Shown here piece after piece: positions 33,396-42,640 of a stretch of 64,000 bases of DNA. Below the pieces are notes generated by a model. That model ran no database searches and was not told the origin of the DNA. It saw only the letters and a program-made list of their open reading frames with translations. This stretch comes from Planococcus sp. PAMC 21323 (lineage in GTDB: Bacteria; Bacillota; Bacilli; Bacillales_A; Planococcaceae), in assembly GCF_000785555.1 (NCBI RefSeq), contig NZ_CP009129.1, positions 1,736,001-1,800,000 on the forward strand, in the 5' to 3' direction. A program made the position numbers and the translations under genes. Within the stretch, counting starts at the first letter, position 1. Every line of letters begins with the position of its first letter.

Positions 33396-34643
33396 CTAGT
33401 CTTCGTGAACTTGTAAGTGTTTTTTTCGCTTTTTCGCTTCCAAACGCACTTGTCTTTTGTCAATATCTGCCACCAGCGACAGGCGTACGTTTGTATGTTC
33501 GCTAGCTTCTTTTGCAAATCCAGCCATGATAGCCGCTTGGTTTAAATCACGTAATTGATGCTCGTAAAGTTTTGCAGCATGAATCCATGCTTCTACTTCA
33601 ATGCTCCCTCGCAAATGAGGAGCTGCTTCTTTAAATAACCGGACGGCTTCTTCATGGTGACCAGCTCGTTTTTTCTGAATAGCTAATAAGTAACGTGCCA
33701 AGGCAGATGAAGCACCTCGATCATTTGTTACATGCTCAAGGTAGGCTGCACTTTGGTCAAACTGTTTTAAATCTGCATACCATTTCCCAATATTTGTATA
33801 AGCCCCACTTGTTTCAGACTCCATATCTTCCATCAACAAATTAGATGACAGCACATATAATGAAACAAGTGATAGGATATCTAGTTCATTGTGATAAAGA
33901 ACTTTTGCAAGTCCTTCTGGAAATCCACTTTTTACTGCATCTAAGTAAATGGCCGGGATTAAATACCCCGGTACATCTCCTTGACGTACAAATCCAAGTT
34001 TTTCTTCTTCAATGGTACTCAGTTTCATCCGCGCCAATTCATTTTTCCAAATACGTTTTGTCCCATGAAACAAATCGATTTGACGTGGTACTGGTAATTT
34101 CGGCAAATCTTGTCGGTGCATCGTCCACCTTGAAGTTAGTTGTGGCCAATCAAAACTTTTCCCGTTATAAGAAAAAATAATTGGGTCATCCGATTTCCAT
34201 AAACCCGTTTCATACAGAAATGCCGCTTCATGAGAAGGATCAGGCATAATATATTGCATCATTTCAAAATGATCGCTCTTTTTCACTAAAATTCCAATTA
34301 AAAAAATATACGCGCCGGTTCCGCTAAGACCCGTCGTTTCCGTGTCGAAAAACAAAAGTGGATCTTGTTCTTTTAGTTTGAATGGATGATCAAAATCGGT
34401 TTTTTCCCAAGCTTTTAAAACCGGATCTAGTTCACTTAACATAACTGAACCATGACGCGTGGTAAACGGATACGTAATTTTCTTTTGAAACACATAACCA
34501 AATTTATTTTCAATAAGTTCTAGTCCAATATCCTTCCATTTTTCTTCATGGAGTGGACGTTCGGCTCGTTTTGGTTGTTTTTTGGGGGTGGGTTTGTTTT
34601 TTAACATGCCTTTCATTTGGAGAAGTTTGCTTTCAAATGACAT
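33396..34643 (-). CDS. yprB: Exonuclease MrfB (YprB)
   Basis: A 415-residue protein with a DnaQ-like 3'-5' exonuclease domain that begins [20 protein letters not shown] and continues through ...[13 protein letters not shown] and ...[10 protein letters not shown], holding the metal-binding acidic residues. A C-terminal TPR-like helical domain follows. In B. subtilis MrfA (YprA helicase) and MrfB act together in repair of mitomycin-C damage. Here the two are adjacent and co-oriented with a 6-base gap. Confidence 0.92.
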   Translation of the reverse strand: MSFESKLLQMKGMLKNKPTPKKQPKRAERPLHEEKWKDIGLELIENKFGYVFQKKITYPFTTRHGSVMLSELDPVLKAWEKTDFDHPFKLKEQDPLLFFDTETTGLSGTGAYIFLIGILVKKSDHFEMMQYIMPDPSHEAAFLYETGLWKSDDPIIFSYNGKSFDWPQLTSRWTMHRQDLPKLPVPRQIDLFHGTKRIWKNELARMKLSTIEEEKLGFVRQGDVPGYLIPAIYLDAVKSGFPEGLAKVLYHNELDILSLVSLYVLSSNLLMEDMESETSGAYTNIGKWYADLKQFDQSAAYLEHVTNDRGASSALARYLLAIQKKRAGHHEEAVRLFKEAAPHLRGSIEVEAWIHAAKLYEHQLRDLNQAAIMAGFAKEASEHTNVRLSLVADIDKRQVRLEAKKRKKHLQVHED

Positions 34644-34649
34644 GGTTCT

Positions 34650-36920
34650 TCACTCCTCTTTGCGAAGATCATCTAAAAGGCGGATGACATGACTTTTCAT
34701 ACTAATAGCTGCATCTTGTGCACCGATGCACGCGGGGCACCCATCTAAGCATGGACATTCCGAAACATGCTGTAGTGCTTTGTCTAATAAAGGTTTCCAC
34801 AAGTCGTAAATTCGTTCGCTAATGCCAATTCCACCGGGATATGAGTCATGAATGAAAAATGTTGGCATATCGTTATGTGGTGATTTCACTTGAGGTACAA
34901 CATGAACATCTCGGCGATCACACTGAACAAATATTGGGATAAACGACTCTATCGCATACGCTGCACCGGTCATAGTATCTGACAACTCTGATTCCGAAAA
35001 ATCTTCAGGCTTTGAGAAGCTAAGCCAAGTAGAAGAAGTATGAAGTTCTTCTGGTGGCAAAGAAATTGGACCAGAACCAATATTGTCATGTGAGTCAAAA
35101 CGGATTTTTTTGAAAATGGTTGGCATTGCTAGAACCGCAATATCTCCATAAAACACTTCTGAACCATTCATTTTTTTATCTTTATCTTCGCTCATTACTT
35201 TTAATTCGACTGCTAAATTAGCATCGGTGAAATAATCTACGTCGACTTCTCTGACATAAGCCTTTTTTTCTTCCCAGTCTAAAATCTCAACTTGAAACTG
35301 CGTCCCCTGATGCAAGTAAATGGCTTCTTCGTGCAATAAGGTCATAGCGCTAAAGCGATCCATTTCACCAATCACTCGCGTATCTGCTGGAACCGATTGG
35401 TCGATGATGACAACATTTTCTTGTGAAGCAGAGCGCAGAGAAATATCGTGCGCTGGGAAGCGGTCGCTCATCCAGTGCCAACGATCTGACGTACGTACAA
35501 GCACGCCTTCTTCTTGTAAGTATTCGAGAAGTTCTTGTACTTCAAATTCTCCATACTGATCATCAATTCGAAACGGCAATTCAAAAGAAGCACATTTCAA
35601 ATGATCCATTAAAATAATAATATTTTCTGGATGAATACGCGCTTCTTCTGGGGATTGGTCAAGCAAATATTCTGGATGATTAATAATGTATTGATCAAGC
35701 GCTGTAGATTGCGCAACATAAATAACGAGTGATTCGTCTTGACGACGGCCTGCGCGCCCTGCCTGTTGCCATGCGCTGGCAATATTACCTGGGTATCCTG
35801 TCATGATACATGCTTGTAGCTGACCGATATCTACACCGAGTTCTAAAGCATTAGTTGACACCACACATTGAATCGACCCATCACGAAGTCCTTTTTCAAT
35901 CGCGCGCCGTTCAGTCGGCAAATAGCCTCCTCGGTAGCCTTTGATCGAGTCGTCCTGCAGTTTCATTTTCGTTACTGCTTGTAAATAAGTAACTAACATT
36001 TCGACACGAACTCGACTTTTTGCAAAAACAATAGTTTGAATACCATTTTTGATTAGGTGTGTTGCCAAGTCGCGAACTTCAAGAATCGCACTTCTGCGAA
36101 CACCAAAGGTTGGGTGAATAATTGGTGGATTATAAAAGACTATATGTTTTTTCCCAGAAGGTGCACCATTCTGGTCAATTAATTTATGTGTACTATTTGT
36201 TAAGTTTTCTGCCAGTTCTTTTGGGTTAGCGATTGTCGCTGAAGTACATATAAAGACAGGATTGCTGCCGTAAAACTCACAAATGCGTTTTAGTCGACGA
36301 ATAACGTGTGCTACGTGCGTTCCGAATATTCCTTTGTACGTATGCAATTCATCAATAACTATATAATGAAGGTTTTCAAAAAGAGAAACCCATTTCGTAT
36401 GATGTGGCAATATGGCTGAATGGAGCATATCTGGATTGGTCATGACAATTTGACCGGCTTTTCGCACTTTTGTACGAATAGCTGGTGATGTGTCCCCATC
36501 ATATGTGTAAGACAAAATTTCTTCCTCTGTTTTTTCGATCAAATCATGCAGATCACTTTTTTGATCTTGTGCTAATGCTTTTGTAGGGAACAAATAAAGA
36601 GCTCGCGCACCTGGGTCATTTAGAATTTTGTGCAAGACGGGCAAGTGGTAACAATACGATTTACCTGATGCAGTAGGTGTCACAGCCGTGAACGAATCCC
36701 CTGCTGTAGCTAAATCAAAAGCTTCACGTTGATGCGTATAAAGTTGCTCAATGCCTTTTTTTCTCAGAGCCGCTTTTAAGCTATCGTGCATCTCCGGTGG
36801 AAAATCAGCATACTGGGCAGGTTTTTCTTGTCTTGTATGCCAATGGACTATTCGCTCCATCATATCTGGTTCCGTTTTCCACTCTTCCATCAATACAGGC
36901 AATGTTTTTCGTTTAATCAT
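34650..36920 (-). CDS. yprA: ATP-dependent helicase MrfA (YprA)
   Basis: A 756-residue DEAD/DEAH-type helicase with the YprA (DUF1998) C-terminal domain. It has TPTASGKSYCYHLP (motif I), DELH in VIDELHTYKG, and AGRAGRR (motif VI). The C-terminal CPCLDGCPACIG contributes four cysteines for a zinc site. MrfA and MrfB form the mitomycin repair pair of B. subtilis. The start at 36920 overlaps the end of the yppE gene by 8 bases, so the three genes form one unit. Confidence 0.94.
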   Translation of the reverse strand: MIKRKTLPVLMEEWKTEPDMMERIVHWHTRQEKPAQYADFPPEMHDSLKAALRKKGIEQLYTHQREAFDLATAGDSFTAVTPTASGKSYCYHLPVLHKILNDPGARALYLFPTKALAQDQKSDLHDLIEKTEEEILSYTYDGDTSPAIRTKVRKAGQIVMTNPDMLHSAILPHHTKWVSLFENLHYIVIDELHTYKGIFGTHVAHVIRRLKRICEFYGSNPVFICTSATIANPKELAENLTNSTHKLIDQNGAPSGKKHIVFYNPPIIHPTFGVRRSAILEVRDLATHLIKNGIQTIVFAKSRVRVEMLVTYLQAVTKMKLQDDSIKGYRGGYLPTERRAIEKGLRDGSIQCVVSTNALELGVDIGQLQACIMTGYPGNIASAWQQAGRAGRRQDESLVIYVAQSTALDQYIINHPEYLLDQSPEEARIHPENIIILMDHLKCASFELPFRIDDQYGEFEVQELLEYLQEEGVLVRTSDRWHWMSDRFPAHDISLRSASQENVVIIDQSVPADTRVIGEMDRFSAMTLLHEEAIYLHQGTQFQVEILDWEEKKAYVREVDVDYFTDANLAVELKVMSEDKDKKMNGSEVFYGDIAVLAMPTIFKKIRFDSHDNIGSGPISLPPEELHTSSTWLSFSKPEDFSESELSDTMTGAAYAIESFIPIFVQCDRRDVHVVPQVKSPHNDMPTFFIHDSYPGGIGISERIYDLWKPLLDKALQHVSECPCLDGCPACIGAQDAAISMKSHVIRLLDDLRKEE

Positions 36921-37281
36921 GCTTTTTACTCTTCTCGTCTATTGCCATGATAAAAGTTTGTAACGTATATTGTGCTGCTTGAATCGTTTGGATAAAGCGC
37001 TTTTTGCTTGTTTCTTTGTAAAAGCTTTGAACAAAAAACTGTGTCATGCCTTCTGCAGCTGTATCAATTTGCGGCTTATGCACATATTTTGGTCGTTCTT
37101 GTTGTATATAAAGTAATGATTCTTTTTGCCACTCATTTATTTTGCCGTGCCAAATATCAGCGTATGGTTTAACATCTTCATAAAAATCAGCGACCGCGTC
37201 CAATTCACGCATTTCGTAAAAGCGATCTAAGCATTTTCCACATTCATCATATAATGTAGAAGAGAGTTCTCTAACTGTCAT
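36913..37281 (-). CDS. yppE: YppE family protein (DUF1798)
   Basis: A 122-residue all-helical protein of unknown function. It has the family features LYDECGKCLDRFYEMRELD near the start and a helix pair around AEGMTQFFVQSFYKETSKKR. It is probably a four-helix bundle. The start at 37281 lies 8 bases after GGAGGG. It is the first gene of the yppE-yprA-yprB unit, and the position next to recU fits Bacillus order. Confidence 0.85.
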   Translation of the reverse strand: MTVRELSSTLYDECGKCLDRFYEMRELDAVADFYEDVKPYADIWHGKINEWQKESLLYIQQERPKYVHKPQIDTAAEGMTQFFVQSFYKETSKKRFIQTIQAAQYTLQTFIMAIDEKSKKHD

Positions 37282-37375
37282 TTTGCATTCCCTCCATTAG
37301 CCTTTAGTTTATCATATCCACTAAATTGACACGACTTTATCGAACAAGCATTCCTTATTCTTTAATTAGCTTTTA

Positions 37376-37461
37376 AAATCAGCTATTATAAGTATATCTA
37401 AAGCTGATTTATTGGATATTTTCAATGCTAGTCAATAGGTTTCGAATTGTTGAAACCTTTC
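37376..37461. repeat. Two neighbouring inverted repeats before recU
   Basis: AAATCAGCT (37376-37384) pairs with AGCTGATTT (37402-37410). About 25 bases on, GGTTTC and GAAACC flank a short loop near 37438-37460. They lie in the 236-bp gap between the divergent yppE and recU genes. A TATGAT box (37489-37494) preceded by TG is the likely recU promoter, just downstream. Confidence 0.5.
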
Positions 37462-37517
37462 ATCTTATCTGTCGTCTAAAAGCTTGTGATATGATAGAGT
37501 GAGCGAGGTGTATCACA

Positions 37518-38129
37518 ATGGCAATCAATTATCCGAATGGCAAAAAATTCATACCGCCGAAAGGTCAACCTGCCAAACAAACAGTTGCCCCTAAAAAGAA
37601 AAAAGATTTATCCTTCAGCAATCGGGGTAAGACATTAGAGGACGAATTAAATGAAACCAATGATTATTATCTCCAACTGGGATTAGCTGTCATTCACAAA
37701 AAGCCGGTACCACTCCAAATTGTTAAAGTGGAGTATCCTTCGAGAAGCGCTGCGGTAATTCGAGAAGCCTATTTTCAAGCTCCTTCGACCACCGATTATA
37801 ATGGCGTTTGGAATGGTCGGTATATTGATTTTGAAGCAAAAGAAACACAAAACAAAACTTCATTCCCGTTGCAGAATATTCATGATCATCAAATTCATCA
37901 CATGTCTAGCGTAGTAAAACAAAACGGAACAGCGTTTATGATTATCCGCTTTTCTTCATGGCAGCGGTATTTTATCATGCCATTTAAAGAACTCGAGGTT
38001 TTTTGGAACCGTATGATGTCAGGTGGAAGAAAATCGGTTACTTTGCAAGAAATCGAAGACACTTCATTTGAAATTACACCTGGCGCATTTCCACGTATTG
38101 ATTATTTGCCCCTTTTAAACAAGCTTTAA
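37518..38129 (+). CDS. recU: Holliday junction resolvase RecU
   Basis: A 203-residue homodimeric nuclease that cleaves four-way junctions and works with RuvAB in recombination. It carries FSNRGKTLEDELNETN near residues 34-50, the nuclease core (DYNGVWNGRYIDFEAKET) with the acidic-glutamate-x-lysine motif, and the LQNIHDHQIHH segment. It starts at an ATG that follows GAGCGAGG. It is joined to ponA by a 34-base gap, the conserved recU-ponA operon of Firmicutes. Confidence 0.95.
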   Translation: MAINYPNGKKFIPPKGQPAKQTVAPKKKKDLSFSNRGKTLEDELNETNDYYLQLGLAVIHKKPVPLQIVKVEYPSRSAAVIREAYFQAPSTTDYNGVWNGRYIDFEAKETQNKTSFPLQNIHDHQIHHMSSVVKQNGTAFMIIRFSSWQRYFIMPFKELEVFWNRMMSGGRKSVTLQEIEDTSFEITPGAFPRIDYLPLLNKL

Positions 38130-38163
38130 GCAACAGTATGTATACGAAAGCGAGGAACCAATC

Positions 38164-40860
38164 TTGAGCGACAAACAAATTTCGCGTGAAGAACGCCGTA
38201 AAGCAATCGAACGCCAAAAGAAAAATAGCAATAAGAAGAAAAAGAAATCCCCTGTATTCCTATGGATTAAGCGCATCGTTTTAATGATGGTAATTATAGG
38301 ATTAGCTGGCGTTGTGTTTGGGGCCTCTATGTTTGCCTATTATGCAAGCAGTGCACCAGAAATTGACGAAGAATTGCTACGTGATCCTATTAGTCCAACA
38401 TTTTATGCAGCGGATGGCGAAACAGAAATACCTTATATAACCGCTGAGAATCGAGAATATATTAATTATGAGGATATTCCGAAAACAATGGAAGACGCTA
38501 TTTTAGCTACAGAAGATAATCGCTTTTATGAGCATTCTGGAATCGATCTTATTCGTCTAGGTGGTGCTGTAATCGCTAATATCACCGGTGGCTTCGGCTC
38601 ACAGGGTGCGAGCACAATCACTCAACAAGTGATTAAAAATTCATTTTTAACAAATGACAAAACATTAAAACGAAAAGCACAAGAAGCTTATTTAGCTTAT
38701 AAATTAGAACAAGAATACGAAAAAGAAGAAATTTTTGAGATGTATTTCAATAAAATTTTGATGTCCGGAAATATTTATGGTTTTGGAACAGCATCAACGT
38801 ATTTCTATGGCAAGCCTCTTGAAGAATTAACTTTAGCTGAAACAGCATTGTTGGCTGGAATGCCCCAAAGCCCGAATGGTTATAACCCTTTCAAAAATCC
38901 AGAACGCGCTATAGATCGTCGTAATATCGTGCTAGGATTGATGGACCAACATGGCAAAATCAGTACAGAAGAAAAAGAACAAGCGCGACAAGCGTCTCTT
39001 GAAGACTCGCTAGTAGCTGAAGAAGACCGCCAGCAACAAGTTCCAAATACTGAATATACGGCGTTTATGGAAATGGTAGAAAATGAACTTGAAACTCTAG
39101 ATGGCGATTATTCGCTAGATGAAGGATTAAAAATTTACACAACTTTAGAACCTTACGTCCAAGAAAAAGTAAATGATGCAATGGCTTCTGATTTGTTTTT
39201 TGATGATGAAGTTCAATCAGCTATGACAGTGGTCGACACGAAAACTGGCGGAATTAGTGCTATCGGTGCTGCACGTGATTATACTGGTGATGTTCGTCAT
39301 AATTACGCAACATCAAAAGATCGTCCAATAGGATCTACTATTAAACCCTTAGTAGATTATGGTCCTGCTATCGAATATTTAGATTGGTCTACTGGTCAAA
39401 CCGTAGTCGATGAGCCTTATAAATATAATGATAATGACCAAGAAATCCGGAATGTTGATGGAGAATTTTTAGGCACTATGACAATTCGCGAAGCGCTTTA
39501 TCGCTCACGCAATATTCCTGCTGTTAAAACCTTGCAAGAAGTTGGCATGGAAAATGCAGAAGAGTTTACACAGAAGTTAGGATTGGATTTTGGTAATATT
39601 TATGAATCCGCTGCACTTGGTTCACCAGAAAAAAATATTTCTACTGTTGAAATGGCAGGTGCCTTTGCTGCATTTGGTAACAAAGGATCTTTTACTAAGC
39701 CTCACACCATTAAGAAAATTATTTTCCGTGATGGATCTACAGAACAAATCGTAGCCCCTGAACCTGTTCAAGCAATGAAAGATAGTACGGCTTATATGGT
39801 AACGGATATGCTAAGAGATGTTGTAGATTTGAATACGCCAGGATCTACAGGTAAGGAAGTCGCTATTAACGGACTCGATATGGCTGGAAAAACTGGAACT
39901 ACAAATTACTCAGCTGATAACCTAAAAGAATTTGGTCTAGATGCAAGCTCTGCACCAGATGTTTGGTTTGCTGGTTTCACAACAGATTATTCAATTTCTG
40001 TGTGGAGCGGTTACGCTGATCGAAAAACACCAATTGACACGGCATCAAACGAGCGCTTGCTTGCTCAACGATTATTCAAAAATGTGATGTCACAAATTTC
40101 TTCACCTGAAACAGCTAGCTTTGAGCAACCAGATTCTGTTACAGAACAAGTTATTGAAGTTGGATCTGACCCATTAAAACTAGCTAGTGCATTTACGCCG
40201 TATAATATGAGAAGCTCTGAACTATTTGCACGTGGCACTGAACCCAATTCAGTATCGCAGCGTTACGTAGTCGAAGATTTAAAGACGCCAAGTAGCTTAC
40301 GAGCAAATGTTGATGGTAATTCGGCCAATTTATCATGGGATTCTAGTGATAAAGATGTATCGTTCGAAGTTTCTGTAGAAGTTGATGGGTCTCGTTCAGT
40401 GCTCTCTACATCATCAAGTAAATCTTATACGTTCAATGGTTTGGAAGAAGGCAAATCTTATACCTTCCGCGTTGTCGCATTCAACGATACTCAGCGTAGT
40501 GATCCAGCATCGACTGTTGTCAAAGTTGCTGCCGCTCCTGAAGAACCGGAAGAAGAGCCTGAGGAAGAACCTGTCGAAGAAGAGCCTGAGGAAGAACCTG
40601 TCGAAGAAGAACCTGTTGAAGAAGAGCCGGCTGAAGAAGAGCTTGAGGAAGAACCGGCTGAAGAAGAACCTGTCGTCGAAGAGGAACCTGCAGTTGAGGA
40701 AGATCCAATCGACGTACCGGAAGATCCAACTGAAGAAGAAGAAAGTGAAACACCTGCGGCTAATAGCAGTGGTAACAACAATGCCGGAAATGAAAATAAC
40801 AATGGTAGCGGCAATGGTGACAAAAATGATACCAACACCAATAGCGATAATACAAATTGA
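38164..40860 (+). CDS. ponA: Class A penicillin-binding protein 1A/1B (PonA)
   Basis: An 898-residue bifunctional peptidoglycan synthase. It has a lysine-rich cytoplasmic tail, one membrane helix (about 33-60), a GT51 glycosyltransferase domain with the catalytic glutamate 117 in ATEDNRFYEHSGID and GSQGASTITQQ, and a transpeptidase domain with STIK at 391-394, SRN, and KTGTT at 576. A fibronectin-type segment (about 700-790) and a long glutamate/proline repeat tail (about 800-850) follow, then a glycine-asparagine end. Start TTG at 38164, after GCGAGGAACC. It is the GpsB partner. Confidence 0.96.
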   Translation: MSDKQISREERRKAIERQKKNSNKKKKKSPVFLWIKRIVLMMVIIGLAGVVFGASMFAYYASSAPEIDEELLRDPISPTFYAADGETEIPYITAENREYINYEDIPKTMEDAILATEDNRFYEHSGIDLIRLGGAVIANITGGFGSQGASTITQQVIKNSFLTNDKTLKRKAQEAYLAYKLEQEYEKEEIFEMYFNKILMSGNIYGFGTASTYFYGKPLEELTLAETALLAGMPQSPNGYNPFKNPERAIDRRNIVLGLMDQHGKISTEEKEQARQASLEDSLVAEEDRQQQVPNTEYTAFMEMVENELETLDGDYSLDEGLKIYTTLEPYVQEKVNDAMASDLFFDDEVQSAMTVVDTKTGGISAIGAARDYTGDVRHNYATSKDRPIGSTIKPLVDYGPAIEYLDWSTGQTVVDEPYKYNDNDQEIRNVDGEFLGTMTIREALYRSRNIPAVKTLQEVGMENAEEFTQKLGLDFGNIYESAALGSPEKNISTVEMAGAFAAFGNKGSFTKPHTIKKIIFRDGSTEQIVAPEPVQAMKDSTAYMVTDMLRDVVDLNTPGSTGKEVAINGLDMAGKTGTTNYSADNLKEFGLDASSAPDVWFAGFTTDYSISVWSGYADRKTPIDTASNERLLAQRLFKNVMSQISSPETASFEQPDSVTEQVIEVGSDPLKLASAFTPYNMRSSELFARGTEPNSVSQRYVVEDLKTPSSLRANVDGNSANLSWDSSDKDVSFEVSVEVDGSRSVLSTSSSKSYTFNGLEEGKSYTFRVVAFNDTQRSDPASTVVKVAAAPEEPEEEPEEEPVEEEPEEEPVEEEPVEEEPAEEELEEEPAEEEPVVEEEPAVEEDPIDVPEDPTEEEESETPAANSSGNNNAGNENNNGSGNGDKNDTNTNSDNTN

Positions 40861-40865
40861 TCGAC

Positions 40866-40899
40866 AAAACCCCCGAATGCCTAAGCATTCGGGGGTTTT
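40866..40899. terminator. Bidirectional terminator between ponA and ypoC
   Basis: AAAACCCCCGAATGC (40866-40880) pairs perfectly with GCATTCGGGGGTTTT (40885-40899) over CTAA. Confidence 0.93.
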
Positions 40900-40903
40900 C
40901 CTG

Positions 40904-41242
40904 TTATTTATTCAAGTGTTTGTGTTCAATGCGTTTTCTAGCTATTATTTTCTTTAGTTCCGAAAATAATTCATCTAGTTGACGATAAGCTGCATAAGTA
41001 CTTAGAGAAAACTCGATAAATAACAAGCGCTCAGCACCATTTAATGGTTCAAAGCTCTCTTCATCTAATGCACATCGACAATGAGCCAACAGTTTTTTGT
41101 ACACTTCTATACCGGATTGTGTAACTTCCTTAACAGCTTTATTGCGTAATTTATGCATGTCATTAATTTGGATTGAAAGGTGATTCCATTTTAAAAAATA
41201 TGGATCTATCTGTTCTTTAGTTAACTTCGGTGACGATTTCAC
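40904..41242 (-). CDS. ypoC: YpoC family protein
   Basis: A helical protein of about 112 residues, matching the YpoC position between nth and ponA in Bacillus. The open frame begins at 41293 inside nth, but a GTG at 41242 after AAGGATT is a better start and overlaps the nth end by 26 bases. It holds a cysteine pair (AHCRCALDEESF) and a YRQLDELFSELKKIIARKR helix. Function unknown; it is coupled to nth. Confidence 0.75.
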   Translation of the reverse strand: MKSSPKLTKEQIDPYFLKWNHLSIQINDMHKLRNKAVKEVTQSGIEVYKKLLAHCRCALDEESFEPLNGAERLLFIEFSLSTYAAYRQLDELFSELKKIIARKRIEHKHLNK

Positions 41243-41897
41243 GTTTAACCAATCCTTTTTTCTCGCGTTTTTGCCCTTCTCGACATCGATCAAAAAGTGG
41301 ACAAATATGACAACCCGGATTTTGTGATTTGCAATGATAGCGCCCGAAAAAAATAATTTGGTGATGTGTTTTAGACCAATCGTCTGCAGGGGTTTTCTTC
41401 ATGATTGTTTCTTCTACTTGAAGCGGATTATCTTTCCACCGACTCAAGCCTAACCGTTTAGCTACTCGTTCAACATGCGTGTCTACAGCTAAAGCCGGAA
41501 TCCCAAAAGCTACAGACACAACAACATTAGCTGTCTTACGCCCAACTCCTGGGAGCGTCATTAATAAGTCTCTGTCAGCAGGCACTATGCTAGAGTGTTC
41601 GTCGATTAAAATTCGGCTAAGAGCTTGGATGTTTTTAGCCTTATTGCGAAACAAACCAATCGAGCGGATGTCTTGCTGTAATTCTTCTATCGAGACAGCC
41701 ACGTAGTCCTCTGGTGTATGATACTTTTGGAATAAATCGGCTGTAACTCGGTTGACGAGTTTATCCGTACATTGTGCAGATAACAAAGTCGCGATTAATA
41801 AATCAAATGGATTGCGGTGCACCAACTCACAATGAGCATCTGGAAACATAAGATCCATCTCTTCTAGACAAGTTAACCATTCTTTTTTAGACATCAT
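41217..41897 (-). CDS. nth: Endonuclease III
   Basis: A 226-residue DNA glycosylase/AP lyase that removes oxidised pyrimidines. It has the helix-hairpin-helix LPGVGRKTANVVV with catalytic lysine 121, the catalytic aspartate 139 in VDTHVERV, and a 4Fe-4S cluster of C188, C195, C198 and C204 in the C-x6-C-x2-C-x5-C spacing. All key residues are present. The start at 41897 follows AGAAGGTGA. It is the second gene of the dnaD-nth-ypoC unit. Confidence 0.97.
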   Translation of the reverse strand: MMSKKEWLTCLEEMDLMFPDAHCELVHRNPFDLLIATLLSAQCTDKLVNRVTADLFQKYHTPEDYVAVSIEELQQDIRSIGLFRNKAKNIQALSRILIDEHSSIVPADRDLLMTLPGVGRKTANVVVSVAFGIPALAVDTHVERVAKRLGLSRWKDNPLQVEETIMKKTPADDWSKTHHQIIFFGRYHCKSQNPGCHICPLFDRCREGQKREKKGLVKREIVTEVN

Positions 41898-41909
41898 CTA
41901 CTTCACCTT

Positions 41910-42611
41910 CTAGTTACGGTCTTCCAACCAATTGTAAAATTGAACTTTTTTCACTGCATTTTCAGTCGGCTGAATCCGGATATTTTTTTCTCTAAAAGAA
42001 TTTGCATGCTTAGTGACTTGTGTAGAAGTCTTAATATTTTTCTTTTTCCATTCAAATAAAATTCGATCTATATACCGCAAACTCAGTTTCTCAGAAATAA
42101 CTGCTTCTTTAAGCGCCATTCGAATAACTTCTGGTGTGTGGCCATCTTGGTCCATCCACATCGAAATAGTCTCGATTTCCATCGGAGATAAGAAACGTCC
42201 AAATTCTTGTTCAAATAACTGGAAGATCTCCCCTTCCAACTCTTTTTGAGTATTTTCTTTTATTTCATGCTGCTCTTTGTAAACACAGTCTAATAAACGA
42301 TCCCATAAAGGTTGTAGAGAAATTACTTCCGTTAAAACATCCTGTTCAGTTGTTTGTTCGATCGACAAATAACCTTGTTGCATTAATTTTTGTAACATGG
42401 TCGTTACGCTTTTTTGAGAAGTCATCATGCGTGCACCAATTTCATTTGGCGTGGGAAACTGATTTCCAGCTTGTTGAAATGATTGAATGTGCATTAACAG
42501 CATCGCCTCTTCATCTGTAATCTTCAGTTCTTTGTAAAACTGAAAAAAAAGCTGGGAAATGGTAACATTCCCCTGCTCAATCCACGTTTGTAATCGATTA
42601 GGTTGTTTCAT
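41910..42611 (-). CDS. dnaD: Replication initiation protein DnaD
   Basis: About 233 residues. The N-terminal winged-helix part (ISQLFFQFYKELKITDEEAM to LMQQGYLSIEQT) forms DnaD tetramers; the C-terminal DnaB_2 domain (GRFLSPMEIETISMWMDQDG to IDRILFEWKKKNI) binds DNA. DnaD helps load the replicative helicase at oriC and at stalled forks. The start at 42611 follows AAAGGTGG. It follows asnS by 30 bases and is likely co-transcribed with nth. Confidence 0.94.
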   Translation of the reverse strand: MKQPNRLQTWIEQGNVTISQLFFQFYKELKITDEEAMLLMHIQSFQQAGNQFPTPNEIGARMMTSQKSVTTMLQKLMQQGYLSIEQTTEQDVLTEVISLQPLWDRLLDCVYKEQHEIKENTQKELEGEIFQLFEQEFGRFLSPMEIETISMWMDQDGHTPEVIRMALKEAVISEKLSLRYIDRILFEWKKKNIKTSTQVTKHANSFREKNIRIQPTENAVKKVQFYNWLEDRN

Positions 42612-42640
42612 ATCCCAACCACCTTTCCTATTATTCATTT

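Noticed and set aside
40491-40841. Antisense frame coding for a serine/glycine-rich protein
   Set aside because: It is the shadow of the glutamate/proline repeat tail of ponA on the opposite strand.
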